This document shows positions 54,155 through 64,000 of a DNA stretch of 64,000 nucleotides, in pieces. Location of the stretch: positions 5,033,893 to 5,097,892 of the forward strand of contig OX030966.1 in NCBI GenBank assembly GCA_943735955.1, read 5' to 3'. The translations under genes were made by a program, and so were the position numbers. Every line of letters starts with the position of its first letter. Position 1 is the stretch's first letter. The stretch is from Piscicola geometra (Eukaryota > Annelida > Clitellata > Hirudinida > Piscicolidae). The notes under the pieces were generated by a model. The model saw only the letters and a list, made by a program, of their open reading frames with translations. It was not told the origin of the DNA and made no database searches.

Positions 54155-54998
54155 TCAGGTGGATCGCATGGGAGGAGAAACCAGGATCACTCCATCACCC
54201 CTCACAAACAACATAGGAATGATCCTCTTGGTCGTCTGCAAGTATGCATGCATGCATGGATGAATGCATAGAGAGGTACAAATAAACATAATAACAATGA
54301 TTGTATCATCAGTGTATCATCATCAGCATCAGTGTATCATTTATGAATATTAAAGTTATAAAATCCTAAGAGTGAACTTTGGGAACACTTCTAAAACTTG
54401 ATGCATGGAATATGGCAATGCATATAAATAAATATTTTTTTTATTTTAAATGAGAATCTTAGTGGAAATGCATTATCATAATCATGACTAGATGAACATC
54501 ATCATCATCATCATCATCATCATCATGCCTTATAGATCTCTTCGTAGGTTTCCTCGTCGATGACAACGGTAGTGATAGTCTCTTCCACATCACTCAGGAT
54601 CATGTTCAGATGCTGGTCGTATGCCTGTAAGGTGACTCACTTTGTTAGAATATGAAACATGTTATAGATCTGTCGACTAATTAATTATTTTTTAAATATT
54701 AAACCAAATGAGTTTTAGAGATGAGTATTTGGGCTTTTTCCAAGCAGCTTAACTGACGTGAAGTCTTCCTCTGAGTTCTCGATCGTTCCTCATCTTCACA
54801 TACACCTTCTCATCCAGACTGAGTCTGATCAAGTCCAGTGGCTCTTCCACTGTGTTCACTACCGGAGTCTATATTGAATTTTTATTCAGAGCTTCTTATA
54901 CAAATAAATGAAATAAATAATGAGTTCATAAATGATTACATACTGAAATGTATATTGGTTTTATGATAAGGAATTACCTCTAAAACTTCTTCAGTCAT
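54155..54998 (-). CDS. LSM3: U6 snRNA-associated Sm-like protein LSm3
   Basis: LSm3 is part of the LSm2-8 ring on U6 snRNA and the LSm1-7 ring in mRNA decay. Four exons (54998-54978, 54868-54758, 54624-54529, 54235-54155) join to 102 aa, the same as human. [40 protein letters not shown] and DVEETITT are Sm1. [16 protein letters not shown] is Sm2 (normally IRGxxV). The last intron begins GC, not GT: exon 3 ends TATAAG and is followed by GCATGATGATG. Read-through would give a stop right after YKA and lose Sm2. The gene is head to head with BICD, 370 bp between start codons. Confidence 0.96.
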
Positions 54999-55368
54999 TT
55001 TTAAATTCGCAAATGCCGGCGATAAAACATAACATTGACTAGCAAGTTCATTATTTAATTAATTTTTGTAAATATAGAAAATTACAAAATTTATAAACTT
55101 TTATGTTCTTGAAAGAATTTTCTATTTTCTCAAAACAAAATAATTGCTGTGTGATGGTCAATCATTGCATGAATACCTGAAAAATCGATGAAATATATGA
55201 AGTATAATAATTGACCATCTGTCGCCTTTGTAAAGCGATCTATGTGATTCATAAGTGATTCAATACGCATTTTTATTTGTTAATTTTTGTAAAATTTTAT
55301 TACTTTTTCTTCTTTAAGTACTCTTCCCAAGATCATCATAGCTTGCAACAAAAGGCTTGTGTGAGGTC
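54999..55368. promoter_or_regulatory. Divergent spacer between LSM3 and BICD
   Basis: A 370-bp AT-rich interval between two start codons facing apart suggests a shared or bidirectional promoter, unless BICD has an upstream first exon elsewhere. Confidence 0.4.
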
Positions 55369-57787
55369 ATGGAAAGGGAAAACTCACTGCACGAGGAGGT
55401 GGAGAGCTTGAAGAATGAGTTGGATCTTGCTTTGAAGGACCGCCAGAAGGCTGCAGAGTATGGCCTGGCTGTGCTGGAGGAGAAACACAACCTTCAAATC
55501 CATGCCGAGCAGATTGAAACACAATTGGAAGCCACCCAACATGAGCTGAAACTAACACAAGATGTAAGTCGTTGTATTAAAATAGAATAAAATGTTTAAA
55601 TAATTATTTTTTCATCAATTTATTAGAATGGCCTAATTATTATATTCTTGTTATTTTTACATCTAAAATAAATAAATTAATTAATTACTCATATAAATCA
55701 TTCATATAAAATTCTAAATTGAAACTTTTTCTAGACCTATCCATACAAGCTCATACTTCCTAACCACACAACCACCCTCGCAGACTCTGACGCAACTACA
55801 GGGCTCGTTGCGACGCACAAATGAGATGGGTCTCAACTACGAAGAAGGTATGCTACAGGATGAAGAAGCATTAAGAAGCTGCCTGAAGTCTGTCACTTCA
55901 GAACTCAAGGCGTCACAGCACGTCTGCCAGGAGCTGCAACAGGAAAATGACAAGGTGCAGACAAGGGTTCAAGAACTGACGAGCAAGGTGGAGGATCTGG
56001 AAATGGTGAAGTCGTCTTTGAGGAATGAGTTGAGAGACTCAAAGATGCGAGAGTCACAACAGGCGTCAGACTTTGCGGATCTCGAGGAGGAGAATGTGTC
56101 GTTGCAGAAGCAGATCATGCAGTTGAAGCAGGCGCAAGTGGATCTGGAGTCGATCAAGTACGAGAACAAGCAACTGACCGAGACGGTGGATGAACTGAAC
56201 CACGAGGTAGAGGCCCTCGACAAGCTGAAGACCATCTTCGAGAAGAACCTCTCGGAGGCGTTTGAGTTGCTGCAGAAGGAGAGGGAGGAGAAGTGTCACC
56301 TGAAGAAGGAGTTGGACCAGAGGATCTCGTCTGATTCAGTGAACGCACTCCAAGCGCTTGCCTCACTGGGTCTGAAGGGCTTCAAGGGGGGCGACCAGAA
56401 GTACGACGATGACATGTACCAGGAGGAGGATGACAACCCTGCGTTGAAGAGGATCGAGACTGACATCGCCACGTGCCAGGTGAACGAGTTCAGTCGGCAG
56501 GAGCAGGCGGGAGAGAACCATTTGATGGGCGACCTCTTCAGCGAGATCCACGTCACCGAGGTGCGCAAGCTGGAGGAGGTGATCGAGCGACTCGAGAGGG
56601 AGAAGGAGGTGTTGGAGAGGAGTCTCGAGCAGTCGAACAAGAGCATGCAGACGCTGCAGTACGAGAGTGGCGAGAGACTCAGTCAGCTGGAGGGCAGCAT
56701 CGAGAGCATCAGCAGGACGTACACCTCCTTCAGCGACTGCTCCGAGGAACTGCAGGCGCTCATCAACGACTACGCATCCTACCAGGCGGCCATTCTGCAG
56801 ATCCAGTGCCTGCGTCAGGAACTGCAGAAGGTGCTCTCGAGTCCTGGTGCTGCAGCCAGTCCCGACACCGACATCATGGTACGTAGGTTGGAAGCGGAAG
56901 TGGAGGACAAGTCCGATCTGGTGAAGGAACTGTCGAGTGTGCTGCAGACGACGTGTGACTCGATGAAGCAGCTCTCGAAGGACCTCTCGCACCTCTACTG
57001 CGGCATGTGCTCCATCCGCTCTGAAGTGCCCTCCAAGAAACTCCTCGAGTTTGAGCGTTCTAGGACCACAATGACCGACGAGCAGCCAGTGCAGGACAGC
57101 GCCTACATGGCGTGTCGCAAGTTGGTCGACTTCATTGCGACGCAAGTGACGGTGATGACGCAGGTGATGGAGAGGATCGTCGAGGCTGAACGGGAGAAGC
57201 AGCTGAACGACCCTCAGATCGAGTGCATGGTCGAGTTGAAGGAGAAGAACTCCGAGTTGAAGGGCATGCTCTCGACCAAGAAGGACCAGATCGCCACGTT
57301 GAGAAGCGTCCTCAAGTCGAACAAGAACACCGCAGAGACCGCCCTTGCAGGCCTCAAACAACGCTACGAAAGCGAGCGTCAGCAGATGATCTTCGAGCTG
57401 CAGCGCTCGCGTCTGGAACTGCAAGGTCTCAAGGAGGAGAAGGCGACCTTCACGGCGTTGAGGGCTTCGTATGCACAGCGATGCGACGAGTACCTCACCC
57501 AGCTCGACGAGTCGCAGTTGAAGTTGCTGAAGGCGGAGGAGGAGAAGAAGACGCTGAGTTCACTTTTGAGGATGGCGATGCAGCAGAAGATGGATCTGAG
57601 CACCAAGCTGGAAGAGTGTCGTCAGAGGAGTGCTGGAAGGGGAGTCTCCCCCAACTTCCACCCTCCTCACCCCCCTACATTCCCCCAGAACTTCTACTAC
57701 CCCCAACAAATGCTCTACCCCATGGACGACCCTCGCTTCCTACCCAAAAATCCCAACAGACCGCCTCATCAAAGACAAGATTATTAA
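55369..57787 (+). CDS. BICD: Bicaudal-D dynein adaptor
   Basis: BicD links cytoplasmic dynein-dynactin to cargo such as Rab6 vesicles or mRNPs. Two exons (55369-55563, 55784-57787) give 732 aa. Exon 1 has AAEYGLAVLEEKHNLQ, the N-terminal coiled-coil region that binds dynein. Exon 2 is one long coiled coil with DLEEENVSLQKQIMQLKQAQ and further heptads. The C-terminal cargo domain is at about residues 600-700: LKGMLSTKKDQIATLRSVLK, AETALAGLKQRYESER and SYAQRCDEYLTQLDESQ, ending LSSLLRMAMQQKMDLSTKLE. The final 40 residues are Pro-rich. Compared with fly and vertebrate BicD (about 780-975 aa) the first 20-30 residues are missing from this model, so a non-recognised 5' exon is possible. Opposite-strand frames in exon 2 are shadows. 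Confidence 0.95.
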
Positions 57788-58762
57788 CAGCATTTCTTCT
57801 TCCTTGCATTCATCCACCATCACTCGTTCACCAGAAATATTTGAAGATAAATTCTTATACACCTTTGTACGTCTCCAACATGCATTAAAGGAGTAGCATC
57901 AAAGCAAAATACATCCAGCATCCTCCACCATTTTCCATCCTTCACACCACATCCTAAACACTCTTCCATCCTTTCTGCTCCATCCTTCCCCTGTACATAT
58001 CCACCCTTCATACGCCAGTATGCCTATCGACAATTACGTCATCATCATCATCATCATCATCATCATTTAAAGTTTGTTGAAGTGGCGTTTGCCCAGAGAG
58101 CTTCGAGGCCATCATTGCACACCCCTTGTAAATCCACCACCTCACCACTTTCCAGTCTTTATACTCAAGATCTCTTTAAAACTGCCTGATTCAGATCTAC
58201 TTTTATTGGGGTCTCATCATTATCGTCATCGTTATCATAGTCAAAATCATCATCATCATCATCAGCATCATTGTTTTTGTAATTTAGAGTCAACCTTTGA
58301 TTTTGAGTGTGACTTCACTTACAGTGCTTAAATCTGAGATCACGATTTTGAAATTATTTCTATGCTCTATCTGCTCCACTCCCTCTGTCATTAACCACAC
58401 ATCAATCCTGTCACCACCCACCCACCCACCCTGACACCATGCCTTTTTCCATCTTAACAACAACCAAACACTCATCCACTCTCTCACCAACCAACCACTC
58501 ATTCACTCTCTCACCAACAACTACCACTCATTCCTCACCCTCCGTTCTCATATATTGATGTAAAACTATTTCCTGCTCAAAATTTATTACTTCACTTCCA
58601 CCACCATTGCCACACTGCCAGAGAGGGCTTCAGTGAGTGGTAACCTACAGACAGACAGGCGTTTTTACATTGTATTCTGTGATACTACTTCAAGATTGGC
58701 TTCGGGAAAACTATTCCATGCATTAGATTCTCAAGTGATTCGCTGACGTTTACGCTAATAAA
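57788..58762 (+). terminator. Likely BICD 3' UTR with polyadenylation signal at 58757
   Basis: No new coding exon is seen after the BICD stop. AATAAA at 58757-58762 (within GCTAATAAAGCG) is the best poly(A) signal in the downstream kilobase. An (ATC)n tract lies at 58038-58065. Confidence 0.4.
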
Positions 58763-60600
58763 GCGTCTGAAAATATTTATTTATTTATTGTTTGATGACT
58801 ACCAAATACCACTATCACCCATTGAAAATAATTCTACTACCACTGTCACCACCAAACTACTGCACTACCAACCAACGCTACATTACTCCCACTATCCAAT
58901 CACCCCCACCAATCTAACCTTCACCACACCGTCACCAGCCACCACTACCATCCAACCAAACACCCACAATAACCACCACCAACGTGGACACACCACCAAC
59001 GTGGACACACCACCAACGGGGACACACCACCAACGGGGACACACCACCCCAAAGTCAAAAGCAGCCATCGATCTGACAGCTTCCACTTGCTCTCTCCTAA
59101 TACCTCTAAGTTCCTTCGAGTGCGCTTCGATTTATCTTTGTTTTTTCAGTGTCTTTTGCTAATCCTTTTCCGTTTCCATAATTCATTCCATCTTCTCATT
59201 CTTCTTTCCATCCCATTTTCTAATTTCATTCTCCTTCTCTTTGTTATCATCTTCCTCTTCTTTTTACTTATAGTTTTCTTCTTTTTTCATCTTTTATTCA
59301 TTTTCTTTTCTTCCTTCTTTTTTTCTATTTTTTTCTACAAAGGATTCTTAAGTCCTAAATCCATTAGAGCAGACAAGATCATTTAGAAAGACTGTATATA
59401 CAAATTGAAAAGTGTCTTGGAGGAAGGAGAAGGAGGAGGAAGAAAAAGAAGAAAAAGGAGAAAAAAAAAAGAAAAAAAAAGAAGAAAGAAAAAATAAAAA
59501 AAAGAAAAAAAAGTAGACGAGGAAGAGAAGGAGGAAGAAACAGGAAGATATAGAAGATAGAAAGAGAAGAAGGGTTGGCAGTAACTTATGGAACGCATTG
59601 TGTTCGAGCATTCCTTGCTCCTAACGAGATTGTGAGTTTTATATGCCGGAAATCCATTCCTTTGAGGCGCTGTGTAAGGACGACAAATAACCCTCGATGA
59701 AGATAATGAATAATTGATTCATACTCGAGGCTGGAGAGTATCCTACGTGACCAAAACCAAGCGTTTCATACGGTAATTAAAAGTATACAAATTGTTTTGT
59801 CATATTATCGAAATATCGAAGCTTAAATTCGATTTTTATCGATCGTTTCACATTTCTAAAGCAGGCTCAAATCAAGTTTTATTGTCCACGAATTCTTGTG
59901 ATTTTTCGATCTCTTAATGATGTTATGCAACTTTGTGGGGTCTGGCATTACATTTGGATTACGTCGTGTTGCAATTGTTTGTTTCGTAACCTGTGTGTGT
60001 GCACATTTGTTGTTGTTGGTACTGTATGTATGTATGTGTGTTATTACTGGTTGTTGTTGTTGTTGTTGTTGTTACTGTTGTTTGTAATTGTTGTTGTTAC
60101 TGGTTGGTGTTGTTGTTGTTACTGTTGTTGTTTGTAATTGTTGTTGTTGGTACTAGTTGTTGTTGTTGTGGATACTTGTCGTTGTACGAGTATCAATGAA
60201 TCCTGGTATTAATTAATTTAATCCACAACCATCGAAGAATCTGCACTGCTTTTCGTAGAGCAGCAACAACCTGAAATTCAACGAAGGCAGGCGAGGATTG
60301 TTCGGCGAGGTTCGTTGATCAGAAAGTCACCAAGCAAAGAGAATTCTGGAAAGTTTTTACCACGAAGTTGTGTAATGATACACTGGATTACGGTGGTGTG
60401 AATACGTGTGGGGTAGAGTTGCTGGTCAGTCATCAAGATAATTATTATTGAAATTAAAAAAATATGCGTAAAAAAATAAGAATAGCAATAAAGTGGGTGA
60501 TAGTGAGTAGGGGGTTGATGATGATTAAAAGGGAGATAGTGATGGATCAGAGAGGGGCTGCCTGCACTGAGTTATAGAAGCACTAAGTAATTAATGACAA
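58763..60600. other. Spacer, low-complexity; no gene recognised
   Basis: Contains CACCAACGTGGACACAC repeats (58978-59045, four copies), a purine-rich stretch (59405-59575) and GTTGTTGTTACT repeats (60010-60170). No exon could be supported. Confidence 0.5.
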
Positions 60601-60628
60601 AGACAGTAAGCTCGCAAGATTTCAAAAT

Positions 60629-60675
60629 GCCGGAAGTCATCGATCCATGATCTTTCCCGCCAAATCTTTCCCGCC
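60629..60675 (+). promoter_or_regulatory. ETS-like site and two E2F-like sites
   Basis: GCCGGAAGT (60629-60637) matches the ETS core. TTTCCCGCC occurs twice, at 60653-60661 and 60667-60675, spaced 14 bp apart, matching the E2F consensus. The target gene is not identified. Confidence 0.4.
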
Positions 60676-60732
60676 AAATGCTTCCACGTCGTTTGTTTCC
60701 CCGTGGTATCATCGTCTGAGTTATGAGGCGAC

Positions 60733-61365
60733 TTGATGTATCATCATCAGCATCAGTGTATCATCATCAGCATCAGTGTATCATCATCAGCATCAGTGTA
60801 TCATCATCAGCATCAGTGTATCATCATCAGCATCAGTGCATCATCATCAGCATCAGTGCATCATCATCAGCATCAGTGCATCATCATCAGCATCAGTGCA
60901 TCATCATCAGCATCAGTGTATCATCATCATCAGCATCAGTGTATCATCATCAGCATCAGTGCATCATCATCAGCATCAGTGTATCATCATCAGCATCAGT
61001 GCATCATCATCAGCACCAGTGTATCATCATCAGCATCAGTGCATCATCATCAGCATCAGTGTATCATCATCAGCATCAGTGCATCATCATCAGCATCAGT
61101 GTATCATCATCATCAGCACCAGTGTATCATCATCATCAGCACCAGTGTATCATCATCAGCATCAGTGCATCATCATCAGCATCAGTGTATCATCATCAGC
61201 ATCAGTGCATCATCATCAGCATCAGTGTATCATCATCATCAGCATCAGTGTATCATCATCATCAGCATCAGTGTATCATCATCAGCATCAGTGCATCATC
61301 ATCAGCATCAGTGTATCATCATCATCAGCATCAGTGTATCATCATCCGCATCAGTGCATCATTGA
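60733..61365. repeat. 18/21-bp minisatellite (TCATCATCAGCATCAGTG)
   Basis: About 34 copies of an 18-bp unit, with 21-bp variants that add one ATC and T/C variants at GTGTA/GTGCA. Both unit lengths are multiples of three, so frames stay open. Confidence 0.95.
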
Positions 61366-61531
61366 AACATGTGAGAGAGTGGGAGAGGAGGGTGAAGATG
61401 GGAGATGGGAAAAAAAGGAAGAAGATGTGAGGAAAAAGTGAAGAAATGAAGAATTAATAAATAGCGTATACAATAGGATAAAGAATACAATAGGATACAA
61501 TAAAACACAATACAACAGAGAGATAATACAA

Positions 61532-62943
61532 TTAGGAGTGATCTTGGAGGGAGTAAAACAACTTCTCCTGGTGCAGGCTTTGGTGGGAGTGTCGGAAGAG
61601 ACGGATGCTGGAGATGGCCTTGGTGATGGTGCAGGAGGTGATGGAGCGCTGCCATTTTTCAACAAATCTTTCCAATTATATATACAGATTATGTATGTAT
61701 AGTATGGTATACAGTATACATTGTATTAGAGACCGACCGAAACAGATATTTTTATTTCGGCCGAAACCGAAATTAGGCCGAAATTAAAATCACATTTTCA
61801 GCCGAAACCGAAATTAAGCCGAAATTGAATATCAATTTTCAGCCAAAACCGAAATTAAACCGAAATTGTAATAATATTTTCGCCCAAAACCGAAGCCGAA
61901 ATTTTTGCCAACTTTTATTAAAAATTAAAAAATTGTATTTAATGATGACAATGCCAGTTTAATAAGTAAATCCAAACAAGCGTATATTTTAAGCAAAAAA
62001 ATAAAAGTTTTTCAACAAAATTTTGTTGTTGTTGTTGACAGGCTTTGCTTTGGTCAGACTGACATTTTGTAAAAAACTTCCAAATAGGATTCAACGACAT
62101 TCTCACAATTTTTTTTGAATTAATTAATCGAAGCCAAATCTTCTCGTTTTTTCGACTTATATATAGTGTTTTTCAAAGAATGGATATCTAGAATTCCACA
62201 TGCTTGTATATGTTATTCGAACATTTAGTCTTATGTCACCAATAAATCAATAAACCACGATATCTGATATCTAATAGAGATGAGAATCGAACCCAAACTT
62301 AATAATTCGAGTTCGATTGAGGATATACAGATACTTACTTTTGACAAGAACATTTTTTTAAACAAATGTTTTAAAAAAAAGAATTTGCTCAAAAAAAGTT
62401 TTGTTAAATATCATCATTGAACGTATCCCAATTTACTTAAATTTCAAATACATGATTGTTGTTCCAGATGCTTGTATAGGTTATTCGAATAATTAGTCTG
62501 ATGACACCCATAAATCAACCAAAAACGATAACTAATAGATATCTAATAGAGAATCGAATCCGAACTTAATAGTTCGATTGAGGATACAGATATAACAGAT
62601 AAACTACATAAATAAATGAAAATTTCGGGGTTTCGGTAAATATGAGATCCATTTCGGCCGAAACTGAAATTGAGCCGAAATTACAAAATTATTTTCGGCC
62701 GAAACTGAAAAATGGCGAAAGTAAGAAAATTGGCAATTTCGGCGCCGAAACCGAAACAGAACCGAATTTCGATCGGTCTCTACATTGTATACTATACATT
62801 GTATATAAATAATATACATTATTGTTACGTTTTTCTTTCTTTTTCTCCAAGTTTAACGTTCCTGAAGTTTCCTCCGAAAGATGCTTCGGGATTGAAGAGT
62901 ATTCAATACCGTAATCTCCATGCACCAGGCCCCGTGACCCGCA
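61532..62943 (-). CDS. Last two exons of an unidentified gene, hAT element in the intron
   Basis: Exons 62943-62858 and 61667-61532 are phase-compatible and end at TAA (61532-61534). They encode GLVHGDYGIEYSSIPKHLS then EETSGTFVEKWQRSITSC, TITKAISSIRLFRHSHQSLH and QEKLFYSLQDHS. The sequence is complex, unlike nearby repeats, and looks truly coding, but I do not recognise the family. The intron (61668-62857) contains the complete transposon at 61727-62782. Upstream exons may lie beyond 63.2 kb or outside the window. Confidence 0.5.
61727..62782. mobile_element. Non-autonomous hAT-type DNA transposon, 1056 bp
   Basis: The ends are TAGAGACCGACCGA (61727) and CGATCGGTCTCTA (to 62782), flanked by a perfect 8-bp duplication CATTGTAT at 61719-61726 and 62783-62790. 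Subterminal regions are full of TTTCGGCCGAAACCGAAATT-type units in both orientations. The interior has a partial tandem duplication of about 260 bp (62204-62335 and 62464-62590). No transposase is encoded. Confidence 0.9.
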
Positions 62944-62974
62944 CTGGATTGATCACGTGGTTTTGGTGTGGTGA

Positions 62975-63158
62975 TGATAGTAGTAGTAGTGGTTGTGATA
63001 GTAGTAGTGGTGGTTGTGATAGTAGTAGTGGTGGTTGTGATAGTAGTAGTAGTGGTTGTGATAGTAGTAGTGGTTGTGATAGTAGTAGTGGTTGTGATAG
63101 TAGTAGTAGTGGTTGTGATAGTAGTAGTAGTAGTTGTGATAGTAGTAGTAGTTGTGAT
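62975..63158. repeat. GTAGTAGTGGTTGTGATA minisatellite
   Basis: About ten copies of an 18-21 bp GTAGTAGTGGTTGTGATA unit. It reads as Tyr/His/Asn-rich on the minus strand and is not supported as coding. Confidence 0.9.
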
Positions 63159-63425
63159 GCATGGCGTCTCGTTCTAGGTGTTGCAGGCTTCCAAACCCTA
63201 GAGTGATTGCAGGAATGGATGAAAGGAAAGATGGATGGATAGAAGAGAGATGGAGGAAAGCTAGAAAGAGGGGAAAAAGAGAGATGGGTGGAAGAATGGG
63301 ATGATTTAAAGAAGATGGATGAATGGAGAGAAAATGAGAAGGAGGGAGACACAAGCAAGAAGAGAATGGCAAACGGAGGAAGAGCGCCAGAGGAACACAT
63401 CCACAAGTACACTCAGTAGTAGGCA

Positions 63426-63474
63426 TGACGTCACGAGAAAAGGATCATGTGATTGGATGACCCAGGATCACGTG
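63426..63474. promoter_or_regulatory. Consensus CRE and E-box pair
   Basis: A palindromic CRE, TGACGTCA, lies at 63426-63433, and CACGTG at 63469-63474. Another CACGTG is at 62954-62959. Whether they control the unidentified minus-strand gene is unknown. Confidence 0.3.
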
Positions 63475-63569
63475 TGCCTGCCAAGGCATCGGGCCTTTTA
63501 TTATATGCGTGTTTGATGGATTGTGTGCCTTTCATTCAATACACACTCAGTGCCTCCGAGCCGCTGGCA

Positions 63570-63840
63570 ACAACAACAACAACAAAACCAACAAGAATAT
63601 CAAAAACAGCAACAACAAAGTTTAATAACAATACCAACAATAAAAACAACTAACGAAAAGAATTATATTCATAAAAAAGCAAAATCCTCAACTACGACAA
63701 TCGTAACAACCATAGAAATCATAACAACTCCGTAAGCAATCAGGCAAGCAACTGCAACAACAAAAATAACAATGACTAACAAAAACAACAATCCAAACCC
63801 AAACAAAAACCCAAACAATAACAACAACAACATCATAACG
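63570..63840. repeat. (CAA/AAC)n-rich low-complexity sequence
   Basis: Imperfect CAA/ACA triplets with AAACCCAAAC words. The last 150 bp to the window end are non-repetitive, but no exon is supported. Confidence 0.7.
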
Positions 63841-64000
63841 CTAGAGGGCTCAACCATCGAATTTGGGACACCCATGGTTCAACAGGCACAGGGTCACAAC
63901 AAACCACTTGTTAAAGTTCGGTTTACACCATATATATGGTGTGCTCTGACACTATATATATAAAGTCTGAACTGGTTTGGGTTCACACTACTTTGGAAAA

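Noticed and set aside
56363..57424. 353-aa minus-strand frame opposite BICD
   Set aside because: It is a shadow of the GC-rich BICD coding exon; the plus strand matches a known family throughout.
60723..61441. Ser/His/Gln/Ile-rich repeat proteins of over 200 aa
   Set aside because: 18/21-bp repeat units keep all frames open; no conserved sequence or splice support.
62953..63426. Tyr/His/Asn-rich minus-strand protein
   Set aside because: Most of it is the GTAGTAGTGGTTGTGATA repeat; only ITLGFGSLQHLERDAM looks complex, and no donor follows it.

Overview
This window is eukaryotic nuclear DNA from an invertebrate animal. Genes are split by many GT-AG introns, and microsatellites and minisatellites fill most introns and spacers. 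The proteins are ordinary bilaterian ones (AGAP, SoxB-like, SOCS6/7, UVRAG, PSMA7, LSm3, BicD). The very high simple-repeat load and Asn/Gln/His-rich coding tracts would suit a leech-like annelid or another lophotrochozoan, but that placement is an impression. No prokaryotic, organellar or viral genes were seen.

Layout: the C-terminal half of an AGAP-type Arf GAP (607-6223, +); a repeat desert (6.2-12.5 kb); a SoxB-like HMG-box gene (about 13041-14500, +); a divergent AGC-like kinase (15054-17222, -) with further low-complexity candidate exons up to 22.3 kb; UFSP2 (24477-31173, -); SOCS6/7 (32132-35689, +); adenylate kinase 3 (38238-40143, -); UVRAG (40724-47277, -); proteasome alpha-4/PSMA7 (48129-50554, +); a MISP/AKAP2-like protein (51695-53746, +); LSm3 (54155-54998, -); Bicaudal-D (55369-57787, +); and an unidentified minus-strand gene tail (61532-62943). 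I rebuilt exons by hand from reading frame, GT/AG signals, intron phase and remembered family sequences. For SOCS6/7, AK3, UVRAG, PSMA7, MISP-like, LSm3 and BicD the joined exons give an intact frame from a start to a stop (599, 221, 732, 249, 569, 102 and 732 aa).

Four genes act in protein turnover or membrane degradation: UFSP2 (UFM1 maturation and removal), SOCS6/7 (SH2 plus SOCS box), UVRAG (class III PI3K complex, autophagy and endosomes) and PSMA7 (20S proteasome). Three gene pairs are head to head across short spacers: UFSP2/SOCS6-7, UVRAG/PSMA7 and LSM3/BICD. I infer no joint function beyond possible shared promoters.

Mobile DNA: two non-autonomous hAT-type elements with perfect 8-bp target duplications (19390-20169 and 61727-62782), a 478-bp foldback element in an AGAP intron (3806-4283), three tRNA-like SINE heads, and four dispersed SINE-tail-like motifs. 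The best oddities are a diverged second copy of one 51-bp UFSP2 exon outside the gene, a minisatellite that appears to be translated inside the kinase domain, a GC-AG intron in LSM3, and a PSMA7 stop region copied in tandem into its 3' UTR. I found no wholly new biological system.
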